A stretch of 64,000 nucleotides of DNA. It comes from Gammaproteobacteria bacterium. GTDB lineage: Bacteria > Pseudomonadota > Gammaproteobacteria > QNFE01. Positions 18,413 to 27,763 of the stretch are shown piece after piece. The notes beneath the pieces are model-generated. The model searched no databases. It saw nothing but the letters and a program-made list of their open reading frames with translations, and was not told where the DNA came from. The number at the start of each line of letters is the position of its first letter. Position 1 is the stretch's first letter. Made by a program: the position numbers and the translations under genes. The stretch covers positions 25,682-89,681 of the forward strand of contig QNFE01000002.1 of the NCBI GenBank assembly GCA_003645455.1, given 5' to 3'.

Positions 18413-21373
18413 ATGGCTATATTTCAAAAATCAGTTGTCAAGACTTATCTTAAAAAACAACAAGAGCAAAATCAGGCCTTGTTAGATAAGGCATATCAAA
18501 ATTATAAATTAAATTATAACCTGCAAAAACAAGCAACGATAAAAAATATGAAAGAGGAAGAATATCAAGATGGATTTTTAAATGATATCTTTGTCAATGT
18601 TTTAGGATATACTTTAAAACCCAATCAAAACTATAATTTAGAGCGAGAGTATAAAAACCAAAACGATAACAAAAAATGCGATGGGGCAATTATCAAAGAG
18701 CAAAAAGCTATCGCTATTATTGAACTTAAGTCCACCAAAACAATTGATTTAACGAATGTTACCGCCCAAGCTTTTAATTATAAAAACAATCAAGCTGGTT
18801 GCAAATATGTCATAACAAGTAATTTTCGCAAACTAAGATTTTATATTGATTATGCTGGCGAATATGAAGAATTTGATCTGTTTAATTTAACAGCGAATGA
18901 TTTTGCTTTTTTTTATTTAATCCTACACAAAGATAATATTTTTGCCGATTTACCACAAAAATTAAAAGACGACACCAAATTTCACGAAAAAGAAATATCA
19001 GACAAACTTTATCAAGACTATTCAGGTTTTAAAAACAAAATATTTGACAACCTGCAAGCCAACAACAAAGATATTGATAAACTAACCCTCTTTAAAAAAT
19101 CACAAAAACTTCTTGATAGATTATTGTTTATTTTCTTTGCCGAGGATAGTGGGCTTCTGCCTGAAAATTTAATAAGAACTATAATTGAGAGATATGGAAA
19201 TTTAAAAAAATTAGATGCTTATAAACCACTATATGATATTTTTAAACAATATTTTGTTTATCTAAATCTCGGAGATGAGAATTATCAAATCCCTGCCTAT
19301 AATGGTGGCTTGTTTGCCCCAGATGAATTATTAGACAACTTAAAAATTGATGATGAAATTTTAAAACAAGATAGTTTAAAAATCACAGAATATGATTTTA
19401 GCTCTGATGTAGATGTCAATATTTTGGGACATATTTTCGAACACTCTCTCACCGAGATCGAAAAAATGGAGCAGAATATAACAAGGGGGCATGCCCCCTT
19501 GCCAAATACGGTTTCAAAACGCAAAAAAGATGGGGTTTTTTACACCCCTAAATACATAACTCAATATATCACAGATAATACCATAGGTTTGTTATGCACT
19601 GATAAAAAAGAACAGATGCAAATAAGTGATATTGAATTTGATGGTAGCCATACAGCAAAAAAGGGTTTAAATGCCAAGGGCAAAAAACTATATAACAAAT
19701 TGGATGATTACAAAAAATGGCTATTTAATTTAAAAATATTAGACCCTGCCTGTGGATCAGGGGCATTTTTAAACCAAGCCTTGCAGTTTTTAATCACCGA
19801 GCATCAGAAAATTGATGATTTAATAATTGAGCTTACCGATGATAGACTAAATTTACAAAATACTGACAAAGAAATTTTAGAAAATAATTTATATGGTGTT
19901 GATATAAATGAGGAGAGTGTCGAGATAGCAAAGTTATCTTTGTGGCTTAGAACCGCTAAAAAAGGACGCAAATTATCAAACCTCAATGATAATATTAAAT
20001 GTGGCAATTCACTTATTGATAAAGAAGGTTTAGGTTACAAAAATATCTTTAAATGGGAAGAAGAATTTCCTATCATTATGCAGTCAGGTGGTTTTGATGT
20101 AGTTATAGGAAACCCACCTTATGGAGCAAAATTAAGCAAAAAAACCCAAAAATATTTGCACGAAAAATATATAAAAGGTGGTGGTGAGTCAGTTATTTCA
20201 TTTTTAAAATTATCGGATATATTATTAAATAACAAAGGAATACAAGGTTTTATTATTCCAAAATCATTTATTTTTTCTTCAAACTATAAGTCAATCAGAG
20301 AATTTTTGAAAGACAATATTTTTGAAATAGTTGATTGTAAAAAAGTTTGGAAAGAGGTAAAATTAGAGCAAGTAATTATATCTTATAGAAAAAATAAAAA
20401 AACAGAGTTTTATTACACTTCCGTTCTTGAATTAGAAGAGGTAAAAAAAGTAGGAAAAATAACAAAAAATACTTTTGAGACTTATGGATTCTTTTTAAAT
20501 AACGTGAATAATGAAGAATTAAATATTGCAAATAAATTGACAAAAAATAATTTATTTTTAGATGATATTTCAATAAATAGTCGTGGTGGCATTTTTCAAA
20601 AACATATAAAAAATGAAGGTGATTTTGAAGTTCTCGGCGGAGCAGAAATTCAGCGATATGAAATTGTAGGAATAAAAGGAAAAATTAAAAATGAAATTAT
20701 TAAAAATGAAAAAAAAGCCACCATAAAAGGAAATTCTGTCTTGGTGCAAAATATTGTGGCACACATTGAAAAGCCGAAGCCTCATATCAAAATAACTGCT
20801 TGTGTGCCTAATAATTTTGATTATAAAATCGTAGACACAATCAATCAAATTACTGTAAATAAGAATTTTTCAAATAAATTTATCTGGATAGTTTTAAATT
20901 CTAAATTAATAAATTGGTATTCTTATAGATTTATTTTTGCAAAAGCCATAAGAACAATGCACTTCGACAGTCCCGTTACTTCAAGACTGCCTGTTAAAAA
21001 AATTTCCATAAAAGCCCAACAACCATTCATAAAAAAAGCAGATAAAATGCTGGTTTTAAATCAAGAAATGCAAGAAAAATCAAGCAAATTTATCAAAAGA
21101 ATCGTGGCAAATTTTGCCATAGATAAATTAACGAACAAACTGAAAACATTTTATGATTATGATTTTAAAACTTTTATTGACGAGTTAAAAAAGAAAAAAA
21201 TTATTTTAAAGTTAGATGAACAAGATGAATGGGAGGACTATTTTGATAACTACAAAAATCAGATAAATGCCCTGCAAAACCAAATCAGCCAAACTGATGA
21301 TGAAATAGATAAACTTGTTTATAATCTGTATAATCTTACCGAGGATGAGATAAAAATTGTGGAAAATACATAA
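18413..21373 (+). CDS. Type IIG-like restriction-modification fusion (nuclease + N6-adenine methylase + TaqI-like specificity region)
   Basis: Nuclease-like CDGAIIKEQKAIAIIELKSTK, methylase motif I LDPACGSGAFLNQAL, motif IV VVIGNPPYGAKL. Confidence 0.87.
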   Translation: MAIFQKSVVKTYLKKQQEQNQALLDKAYQNYKLNYNLQKQATIKNMKEEEYQDGFLNDIFVNVLGYTLKPNQNYNLEREYKNQNDNKKCDGAIIKEQKAIAIIELKSTKTIDLTNVTAQAFNYKNNQAGCKYVITSNFRKLRFYIDYAGEYEEFDLFNLTANDFAFFYLILHKDNIFADLPQKLKDDTKFHEKEISDKLYQDYSGFKNKIFDNLQANNKDIDKLTLFKKSQKLLDRLLFIFFAEDSGLLPENLIRTIIERYGNLKKLDAYKPLYDIFKQYFVYLNLGDENYQIPAYNGGLFAPDELLDNLKIDDEILKQDSLKITEYDFSSDVDVNILGHIFEHSLTEIEKMEQNITRGHAPLPNTVSKRKKDGVFYTPKYITQYITDNTIGLLCTDKKEQMQISDIEFDGSHTAKKGLNAKGKKLYNKLDDYKKWLFNLKILDPACGSGAFLNQALQFLITEHQKIDDLIIELTDDRLNLQNTDKEILENNLYGVDINEESVEIAKLSLWLRTAKKGRKLSNLNDNIKCGNSLIDKEGLGYKNIFKWEEEFPIIMQSGGFDVVIGNPPYGAKLSKKTQKYLHEKYIKGGGESVISFLKLSDILLNNKGIQGFIIPKSFIFSSNYKSIREFLKDNIFEIVDCKKVWKEVKLEQVIISYRKNKKTEFYYTSVLELEEVKKVGKITKNTFETYGFFLNNVNNEELNIANKLTKNNLFLDDISINSRGGIFQKHIKNEGDFEVLGGAEIQRYEIVGIKGKIKNEIIKNEKKATIKGNSVLVQNIVAHIEKPKPHIKITACVPNNFDYKIVDTINQITVNKNFSNKFIWIVLNSKLINWYSYRFIFAKAIRTMHFDSPVTSRLPVKKISIKAQQPFIKKADKMLVLNQEMQEKSSKFIKRIVANFAIDKLTNKLKTFYDYDFKTFIDELKKKKIILKLDEQDEWEDYFDNYKNQINALQNQISQTDDEIDKLVYNLYNLTEDEIKIVENT
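19482..19501. repeat. Perfect 20-bp palindrome CAAGGGGGCATGCCCCCTTG, in frame within the R-M gene
   Basis: CAAGGGGGCA is the exact reverse complement of TGCCCCCTTG. Confidence 0.85.
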
Positions 21374-21418
21374 CAACCATAACATCAATGCAAAATAATA
21401 ATGAGGATTTAAAAAACT

Positions 21419-22381
21419 ATGGATAATTATATTACAACTGCTTGTCAGGTTATAAATAAAGAGGCAGAAGCATTAAAAAACCTATCAGCATCTCTTGATG
21501 AGAATTTTACGATCGCTTGTGATGTTATTCTAAAAACCACGAATCGAGTTATTGTGATGGGCATCGGCAAATCAGGACATATTGCTAACAAAATTGCCAG
21601 CACTATGGCAAGCACAGGCACACCTGCATTTTTTATTCACCCTACCGAAGCGGGACACGGTGATTTAGGGATGATTAAAAAAGATGATGTTTTGTTGTTA
21701 ATATCAAACTCAGGTGAGACTGCTGAGATTTTAGAGCTAATCCCTGCTTTGAAAAAATTAGGCTGCAAAATGATAAGCATTACCAAAAATAAAACATCAA
21801 CATTGGCAAAGAATTCTAACTGTTCTTTGATTGTCGCTGTCAAAGATGAGGCTTGCCCTTTAAATCTTGCTCCGACATCAAGCACAACAGCAACTTTGGC
21901 GCTCGGAGATGCTCTCGCTGTGGCTTTATTAGAGAAAAAAAGATTTAATGCTGATGATTTTGCTCTGTCACACCCCGCAGGCTCATTGGGTAAAAAATTA
22001 CTCTTAAAAGTATCTGATATTATGCATATTCAAGATGAGATTCCAAAGGTGGATAAAAATGTAACTATTTCAGATGCAATTTTACAAATGAGCGCTAAAT
22101 CATTAGGTTTTACCGCCATAATTGACGAACAAAACAAAATTATAGGAATTTTTACAGACGGTGATTTAAGGCGAGTATTAAACCAAGACATAGATATAAA
22201 AACTTATAAAATAGCCGATATTCTGTCAAAGAGTTGCACGACTATAACATCAGATAAATTAGCAGTTGATGCTCTGCAACTGATGGAACAAAAATCTATC
22301 AATGGTTTGCTGGTAGCGGACAATAAAAATAAACTTATCGGTGCTTTGAATATGCACGATATTTTAAAAGCTGGAATATAA
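21419..22381 (+). CDS. kdsD: Arabinose-5-phosphate isomerase (KpsF/GutQ family)
   Basis: SIS domain VMGIGKSGHIANKIASTMASTGTPAFFIHPTEAGHGDLGMI, two CBS domains. Confidence 0.95.
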   Translation: MDNYITTACQVINKEAEALKNLSASLDENFTIACDVILKTTNRVIVMGIGKSGHIANKIASTMASTGTPAFFIHPTEAGHGDLGMIKKDDVLLLISNSGETAEILELIPALKKLGCKMISITKNKTSTLAKNSNCSLIVAVKDEACPLNLAPTSSTTATLALGDALAVALLEKKRFNADDFALSHPAGSLGKKLLLKVSDIMHIQDEIPKVDKNVTISDAILQMSAKSLGFTAIIDEQNKIIGIFTDGDLRRVLNQDIDIKTYKIADILSKSCTTITSDKLAVDALQLMEQKSINGLLVADNKNKLIGALNMHDILKAGI

Positions 22382-22382
22382 T

Positions 22383-22542
22383 GAGATCTTTGCATAAATC
22401 AAGCACAATTTATAAAACACATAAAATGCACCTTTTCACAGCAAAAATTCGTCAAAGGGAATTACCATATTCCTCATTTTTGCTATGAAAAGGCACTATT
22501 TTTTGTATTCTCTAAACAGCACTTAATTTATGCAAAGGTCTC
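22383..22542. mobile_element. MITE copy 4 (160 bp), no clear TSD
   Basis: GAGATCTTTGCATAAATCAAGCACAATT...CACTTAATTTATGCAAAGGTCTC; begins 1 bp after the kdsD stop. Confidence 0.88.
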
Positions 22543-22547
22543 AAGCA

Positions 22548-23078
22548 ATGAAAATAGATAAAAATTATCATAAAATAAAAAAAATAAAATGCCTGTTGTT
22601 AGATGTTGATGGAGTCTTAACTGATTCAAAATTATATCTGGATAATAATGGTGTTGAGTCCAAAACTTTTAATTCCAAAGATGGTTTAGGACTTCGGATG
22701 TTACAAGATAGTGGGATTGAAGTAGGAGTCATTACCGCAAGGAATTCAAAAATTGTGCAACATAGGGCAGATGAATTGGGTTTTAAATATGTTTATCAAG
22801 ACCGCAAACAAAAACTACCTGCCTTTGAAGAGTTTCTATCTGATTCTGGTTTAAAACCAGATGAGATAACTTATGTCGGTGATGATTTGATTGATTTACC
22901 GATTTTATCAAGAGTGGGTTTTGCTGTTGCCGTAGCAGATAGCCATAAAATTGTCCTCAAAATGGCAGATTACATCACAACTTTAAATGGCGGTTGTGGG
23001 GCAGTGCGCGAGGTGTGTGAAAAAATTATGCTAACTCAAAATACTTTTGCCGAACAACTATCAAAATTTAACCTATGA
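22548..23078 (+). CDS. kdsC: 3-deoxy-D-manno-octulosonate 8-phosphate phosphatase
   Basis: LLLDVDGVLTDSKLYLDNNG, RMLQDSGIEVGVITARNSKIVQHRADELG, YVGDDLIDLPIL; MKIDKN chosen over MITE-encoded MQRSQA. Confidence 0.94.
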   Translation: MKIDKNYHKIKKIKCLLLDVDGVLTDSKLYLDNNGVESKTFNSKDGLGLRMLQDSGIEVGVITARNSKIVQHRADELGFKYVYQDRKQKLPAFEEFLSDSGLKPDEITYVGDDLIDLPILSRVGFAVAVADSHKIVLKMADYITTLNGGCGAVREVCEKIMLTQNTFAEQLSKFNL

Positions 23079-23959
23079 GAGATGACACCCAGATTATAAA
23101 AAGCCTGCCCCTTATTCAACAAGGCAAGGTGCGAGATATTTATCAAATTGATGATGATAATTTATTGATGATAACCTCTGATAGAATCTCCGCTTTTGAT
23201 GTTGTCCTGCCAACACCACTACCTAATAAAGGCAGGATTTTAACTTCTATTGCAAAATTTTGGATGAATAAATTCGCTGATATTGTCCCAAACCATTTAA
23301 ATCCAAGCTTATCATTAAAAAAAATATTAACCGACAAAAAAGAATATGAATATGCCAATGGTCGGGCAATGATAGTTAAAAAATTAAAACCTTTAAAGAT
23401 TGAGGCAATTGTTCGCGGATATATTATAGGCTCAGGCTGGGAAGATTATCAAAAAACAGGAAAAGTCTGCGGGATTGAATTGCAAAAAAATCTAAAATTA
23501 GCCCAAAAATTAGAAAAAAATATTTTTACCCCATCAACGAAAGCTGATATCGGCGACCATGATCAAAATATATCTTATCAAAAAGCACAAGAGATAATAG
23601 GGGCAGACCTTGCAAAAAAAGTCCGTGATATTTCTTTAAAACTATACCAAAAGGCAGCCGACTATGCCGATAAAAAAGGTATAACAATAGCCGATACGAA
23701 GTTTGAATTCGGTGAGGATGAAAATAATAATTTATATCTAATTGATGAGGTTTTAACCCCAGATAGCTCACGATTTTGGGATAAAAATTCTTATCAAATT
23801 GGTATATCACCGAAAAGTTTTGACAAACAATTTATCCGTGATTATCTCTTAAAAATAAAATGGAACAAAACCGCTCCTGCCCCTGAATTACCAACAGATA
23901 TAGTCAAAAAAACCACGGATAAGTATAAAAGTGCATTGGATAAAATAACCGGCACTTGA
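23075..23959 (+). CDS. purC: Phosphoribosylaminoimidazole-succinocarboxamide synthase
   Basis: QGKVRDIYQIDDDNLLMITSDRISAFDVVLP, EAIVRGYIIGSGWEDYQKTG, DEVLTPDSSRFW. Confidence 0.96.
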   Translation: MRDDTQIIKSLPLIQQGKVRDIYQIDDDNLLMITSDRISAFDVVLPTPLPNKGRILTSIAKFWMNKFADIVPNHLNPSLSLKKILTDKKEYEYANGRAMIVKKLKPLKIEAIVRGYIIGSGWEDYQKTGKVCGIELQKNLKLAQKLEKNIFTPSTKADIGDHDQNISYQKAQEIIGADLAKKVRDISLKLYQKAADYADKKGITIADTKFEFGEDENNNLYLIDEVLTPDSSRFWDKNSYQIGISPKSFDKQFIRDYLLKIKWNKTAPAPELPTDIVKKTTDKYKSALDKITGT

Positions 23960-23983
23960 CTTTGTGCAAAAGTTTTAAATCGC

Positions 23984-25627
23984 TTACCTGTTTATCTTTA
24001 TGCTTTGATAAAGTGCTTTGTAATATAATTGTTGCATCTTTTTATCAATATCTGTATTTTTAGGTTTCTGTGTCAATATATCATATACGATATGAGGAAG
24101 CTCATAGTGTTTACTGCCTGAAATATTTATAGGTGTTGTGCCATCCATCAAGATTGCAACATTTATAAATTTATTATATTTGTATTTAATTGTATTGCTT
24201 AATATCGGCGGTATATGGTCGCTGGCAATCAGAATAATTGCATTAGAATCTATTGATAAAATAGATTTTATATACTGCGATAAAGCATAGGTTCTATAAT
24301 AAAATTGATTACTTATGTTTGTTGTATTGCTGTTCTTATGATTACTAATTTTAATAATATCTGGCCTTTTTTGTTTGTTTCTGTGATAAGGCATATGTCC
24401 GTAAATACCTAAAACATAGTTAAAAAGTGGTTGGGAGCCGGTAGATAAATGTTTTTTGATTTTTTTAAGATTAAGTTTAAATAAATCTCCGTCAAATACA
24501 TATATATCTCCTGTATTTTTATTAAAATTTTTATCATCCTGCAAAAATAAAACCTCATCAAAACCTAAACTTTTATAGGCTACTCTTGAATTAAAATAAG
24601 TGGGGGTAGCCCCGATAATTGCCATGCTTTTGTAATTATTTTTATTAAGATTATCAATAAAAGATTTAATTAATCCACCTTTCATCACATTAAACTCAAT
24701 TGATTGAATTTTTGATAATGCTTTGATTCCTGTTAAAATTTCAAACTCAGCTTGTGCCGTATCACCGCCATATACAGGAGATATTACTTGCGAAAATTCT
24801 TTATTTATAAGGTATGGATATAACTTTGGATTTAGCGGATTTTTATTAAATTTTATATCAGTTAAATAATTAGGATTGATAAAACTCTCCATAACAACAA
24901 AATATATATTTCTATTTTTTTTGATTGGGTTTTTGTAGAGGGCATCAATAATATTGATTTTATTATTTTGTTGGTTTTGCAGTTTTGATAGATTTGTTTT
25001 CTCTAATAATGATAACTGAACAAAACTAAATAACCTGCCATTTTTTATTATGGTTGCTTTATCTGCATGAGGGGCAATTATAAATATTTGATCTAATTTT
25101 TTATATCCAAAATCAGTTCTAATTATCAATACAAAAACAATTAAAGATAAGAATCTTACAAGGATTGAAACATAAAAATATTTTAAATTATCAGCTTTTT
25201 TAAATTTTAACAATAAAAACAATATCAATGACAATAAAATTAAGATTGATACAATGATGATAAAAAACAATAGTGGAGAAAAATTTAAAATACCATTTAT
25301 ATTGTTAAAATCAGATATTCTTGGCGATCTTGATAAAAAATTATAAAAAATTTCAACAGATAGGTATAAAAATAGGGTGGGAATAATGGGGATTATATAT
25401 TTGATATATTTGTTTGTTATTTTATGAAAATATAATAAACTTATCAAATACAGACTAAAAGGTAATTCAAAAACATATACTGCAAAAGTTGAGCCTGTTT
25501 TTAAATCACTCCAAAATTGAGAAATTCCATTATAAAACAACAAAACTAACGACACGAACAATAAAAATTTTAAGTAGCCATTAAATACTTTTAAGGGTTT
25601 TATTTTTTTTATGTTTTTGTTCTGCAT
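23984..25627 (-). CDS. LTA synthase-like sulfatase-fold membrane phosphotransferase
   Basis: N-terminal TM helices; VVMESFINP, YGGDTAQAEFEILTG, IYGHMPYH, IASDHIPP. Confidence 0.75.
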   Translation of the reverse strand: MQNKNIKKIKPLKVFNGYLKFLLFVSLVLLFYNGISQFWSDLKTGSTFAVYVFELPFSLYLISLLYFHKITNKYIKYIIPIIPTLFLYLSVEIFYNFLSRSPRISDFNNINGILNFSPLLFFIIIVSILILLSLILFLLLKFKKADNLKYFYVSILVRFLSLIVFVLIIRTDFGYKKLDQIFIIAPHADKATIIKNGRLFSFVQLSLLEKTNLSKLQNQQNNKINIIDALYKNPIKKNRNIYFVVMESFINPNYLTDIKFNKNPLNPKLYPYLINKEFSQVISPVYGGDTAQAEFEILTGIKALSKIQSIEFNVMKGGLIKSFIDNLNKNNYKSMAIIGATPTYFNSRVAYKSLGFDEVLFLQDDKNFNKNTGDIYVFDGDLFKLNLKKIKKHLSTGSQPLFNYVLGIYGHMPYHRNKQKRPDIIKISNHKNSNTTNISNQFYYRTYALSQYIKSILSIDSNAIILIASDHIPPILSNTIKYKYNKFINVAILMDGTTPINISGSKHYELPHIVYDILTQKPKNTDIDKKMQQLYYKALYQSIKINR

Positions 25628-25646
25628 ATCAGAATACGATGCCTCA

Positions 25647-26819
25647 TTATTTTAACTGTAAAAATTGTTGGGATATTGCTGTGGCATCAAAACGATTAAA
25701 CCAGTGTGTTTTTATTTTTATCGGATTTTTGAGTGCATAGTTTATTTTGTCTGCTAAGTCTTGAGGGTTGTTTTTGGCTATCAGTTTTGCCTGCTCTTCT
25801 ATTAAAATGTCTCTTATTCCACCAGGGCAATCTACTGCCACAACTGGTGTGCCACAAGCCAAGGATTCTACATTAACAAAACCAAAACCCTCATGCACCG
25901 AACTTAAAACAAAAAGTTTGGCAGCTCTCATCCAAGGATAGGGATTTTGTTTTTCTCCGACAAAAAAAACTTTTTTATCAATTTTTAACTCTTTGGCAAG
26001 TTGCTGTAATTTTTTTAAAGTTGCCCCATTGTCTCTGTCTGCTCCTACAATAATTAACGATTCTTTTATATTAGCAATCTTATAAGCCTCTAATAATAAG
26101 GGTTGATTTTTTTGATAGGTTAGTCTGCCAACCTGAACTATATAATCCTTGACTGGAATAGATATTTTTTCTTTTGAAAGCTTAATAATTTTCTCAATGG
26201 GACATGGATTTGGGATAATTGTCAATGATTTAGCTTTTAAGCCATATTTTTGGAGTTTTTCTTGCATACTTTTTTTGGTGCCACTTGAATTTGCTACAAT
26301 ATTTTTATTAGAAAATCTTAATTTTGTATAAAATTTATCAAGAAAATTGTGTTGTGGTTTATTAAAAGGCGAGACTATCATAAGATATAACCGCTTATCA
26401 TTGTAATTCCATACGTGCTCAAAAGAGCCTTGTCCTACCATAATAATTTTATCAAATTTATTATATTTTTGTTCTAATTTTCTTATTTTCCATCTTAACA
26501 TCAAGCCACCATATGCTCCCGAGAAAACAAAAGATGATTTTGGTAATATTGACCGAAGGATTATTTTGGTAATTATTTGGTATATCAATCCTATCCCAGT
26601 CAAAGCAAATATTTTTTCATAATTAAAATAATGTAAATGTAATTTTTTATTTATTGTTAGTTCAATTTTTGGTTTAAAATGCAAGAGGTGGACTTCAATG
26701 TTTTGCTCTATCCAAGCATCTACCAGATTTAAGGCATGAATTTCCAAACCTCCCATTTTCAAATTACGAATAATTATTAAAACATTTTTTTTGTTAGGGT
26801 TACTTTGTTGTCTTTTCAT
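25647..26819 (-). CDS. Glycosyltransferase family 4
   Basis: KMGGLEIHALNLVDAW, VQVGRLTYQKNQPLLLEAY, VLSSVHEGFGFVNVESLACGTPVVAVDCPGGIRDIL. Confidence 0.92.
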   Translation of the reverse strand: MKRQQSNPNKKNVLIIIRNLKMGGLEIHALNLVDAWIEQNIEVHLLHFKPKIELTINKKLHLHYFNYEKIFALTGIGLIYQIITKIILRSILPKSSFVFSGAYGGLMLRWKIRKLEQKYNKFDKIIMVGQGSFEHVWNYNDKRLYLMIVSPFNKPQHNFLDKFYTKLRFSNKNIVANSSGTKKSMQEKLQKYGLKAKSLTIIPNPCPIEKIIKLSKEKISIPVKDYIVQVGRLTYQKNQPLLLEAYKIANIKESLIIVGADRDNGATLKKLQQLAKELKIDKKVFFVGEKQNPYPWMRAAKLFVLSSVHEGFGFVNVESLACGTPVVAVDCPGGIRDILIEEQAKLIAKNNPQDLADKINYALKNPIKIKTHWFNRFDATAISQQFLQLK

Positions 26820-27561
26820 TTTCTTGTAATTCTAATAATTTAATATATTTCATATAAACATGAAAAACTGTTGTTATTGTAACAGTCGCTCCATCTAAGC
26901 CTTGAAAAATGCCACCTTTGAATATATATTTTCGTAAAAAAGCTACTATGGAGTGAATAATTGGAGTTGCTTTGGAGGCTCTAACTCCTTTTTGTTGCAT
27001 AGCCCAAGCATCTCTGGTGCTAAGAGTGTTTATTCTTTCTATCCAGTTTTGATAACTAAGATAAGTATAATGAATTATATGAGAGTTAAGTTTTTTTACT
27101 CTATCCGCTTGCACAAAAGAGTGAGATTTCTTGTCAGAGTATTGGCAGGTTTTCTTGTTATATAAACGGATTACATTATCAGGATAAAAACCCGCAGCTT
27201 TTATCCATTTTTTACCAACAAAATTTTTACGAGCAAAAGAGTAAGCATCGTATTCATTTTTTATCAAATCAATATTTTGAATTTCAGCCACCATATCTTG
27301 ATCTAATCGCTCATCGGCATCAATACTTAAAATCCAGTTATTTTTTGCATATTGAACACCAAACTGTTTTTGCGGACCATCGCCCTGATATTTTTGGACA
27401 TATACTTTTGCCCCCATAGATTTTGCAATTTTAACCGTATCATCAGTGCTTTTAGAATCTACCACAATAACCTCATCGCATATCTTTACAACCGATTCTA
27501 TGCAATTTTTTATATTATACTCTTCGTTCAAAGTTATAATTGTAACGGTAATTTTATTCAT
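26800..27561 (-). CDS. Glycosyltransferase family 2 (WaaE/KdtX-like)
   Basis: ITVTIITLNEEYNIKNCIESV, DEVIVVDSKSTDDTVKIAKSMGAKV, WILSIDADERLDQ. Confidence 0.92.
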   Translation of the reverse strand: MNKITVTIITLNEEYNIKNCIESVVKICDEVIVVDSKSTDDTVKIAKSMGAKVYVQKYQGDGPQKQFGVQYAKNNWILSIDADERLDQDMVAEIQNIDLIKNEYDAYSFARKNFVGKKWIKAAGFYPDNVIRLYNKKTCQYSDKKSHSFVQADRVKKLNSHIIHYTYLSYQNWIERINTLSTRDAWAMQQKGVRASKATPIIHSIVAFLRKYIFKGGIFQGLDGATVTITTVFHVYMKYIKLLELQENEKTTK

Positions 27562-27605
27562 TTTTATTTTTGTTAAAAAAGATAACACAGGCACTAATTT
27601 TCATG

Positions 27606-27763
27606 GAGACCTTTGCATAAATCAAGTGCGATTTAGAGCAATAGAAAATAGTGCATATTTTATTAAAAAAAGAGGTGCATAGCCTGCTATTTGACGAATT
27701 TTTTAATATAATAGGTGCATTTTATTGTTGGTATAAGTTGTGCTTGCTCTATGCAAAGGTCTC
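27606..27763. mobile_element. MITE copy 5 (158 bp), near-TSD TCATG/TCATC
   Basis: GAGACCTTTGCATAAATCAAGTGC...TTGCTCTATGCAAAGGTCTC; 4/5 flanking match. Confidence 0.85.
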
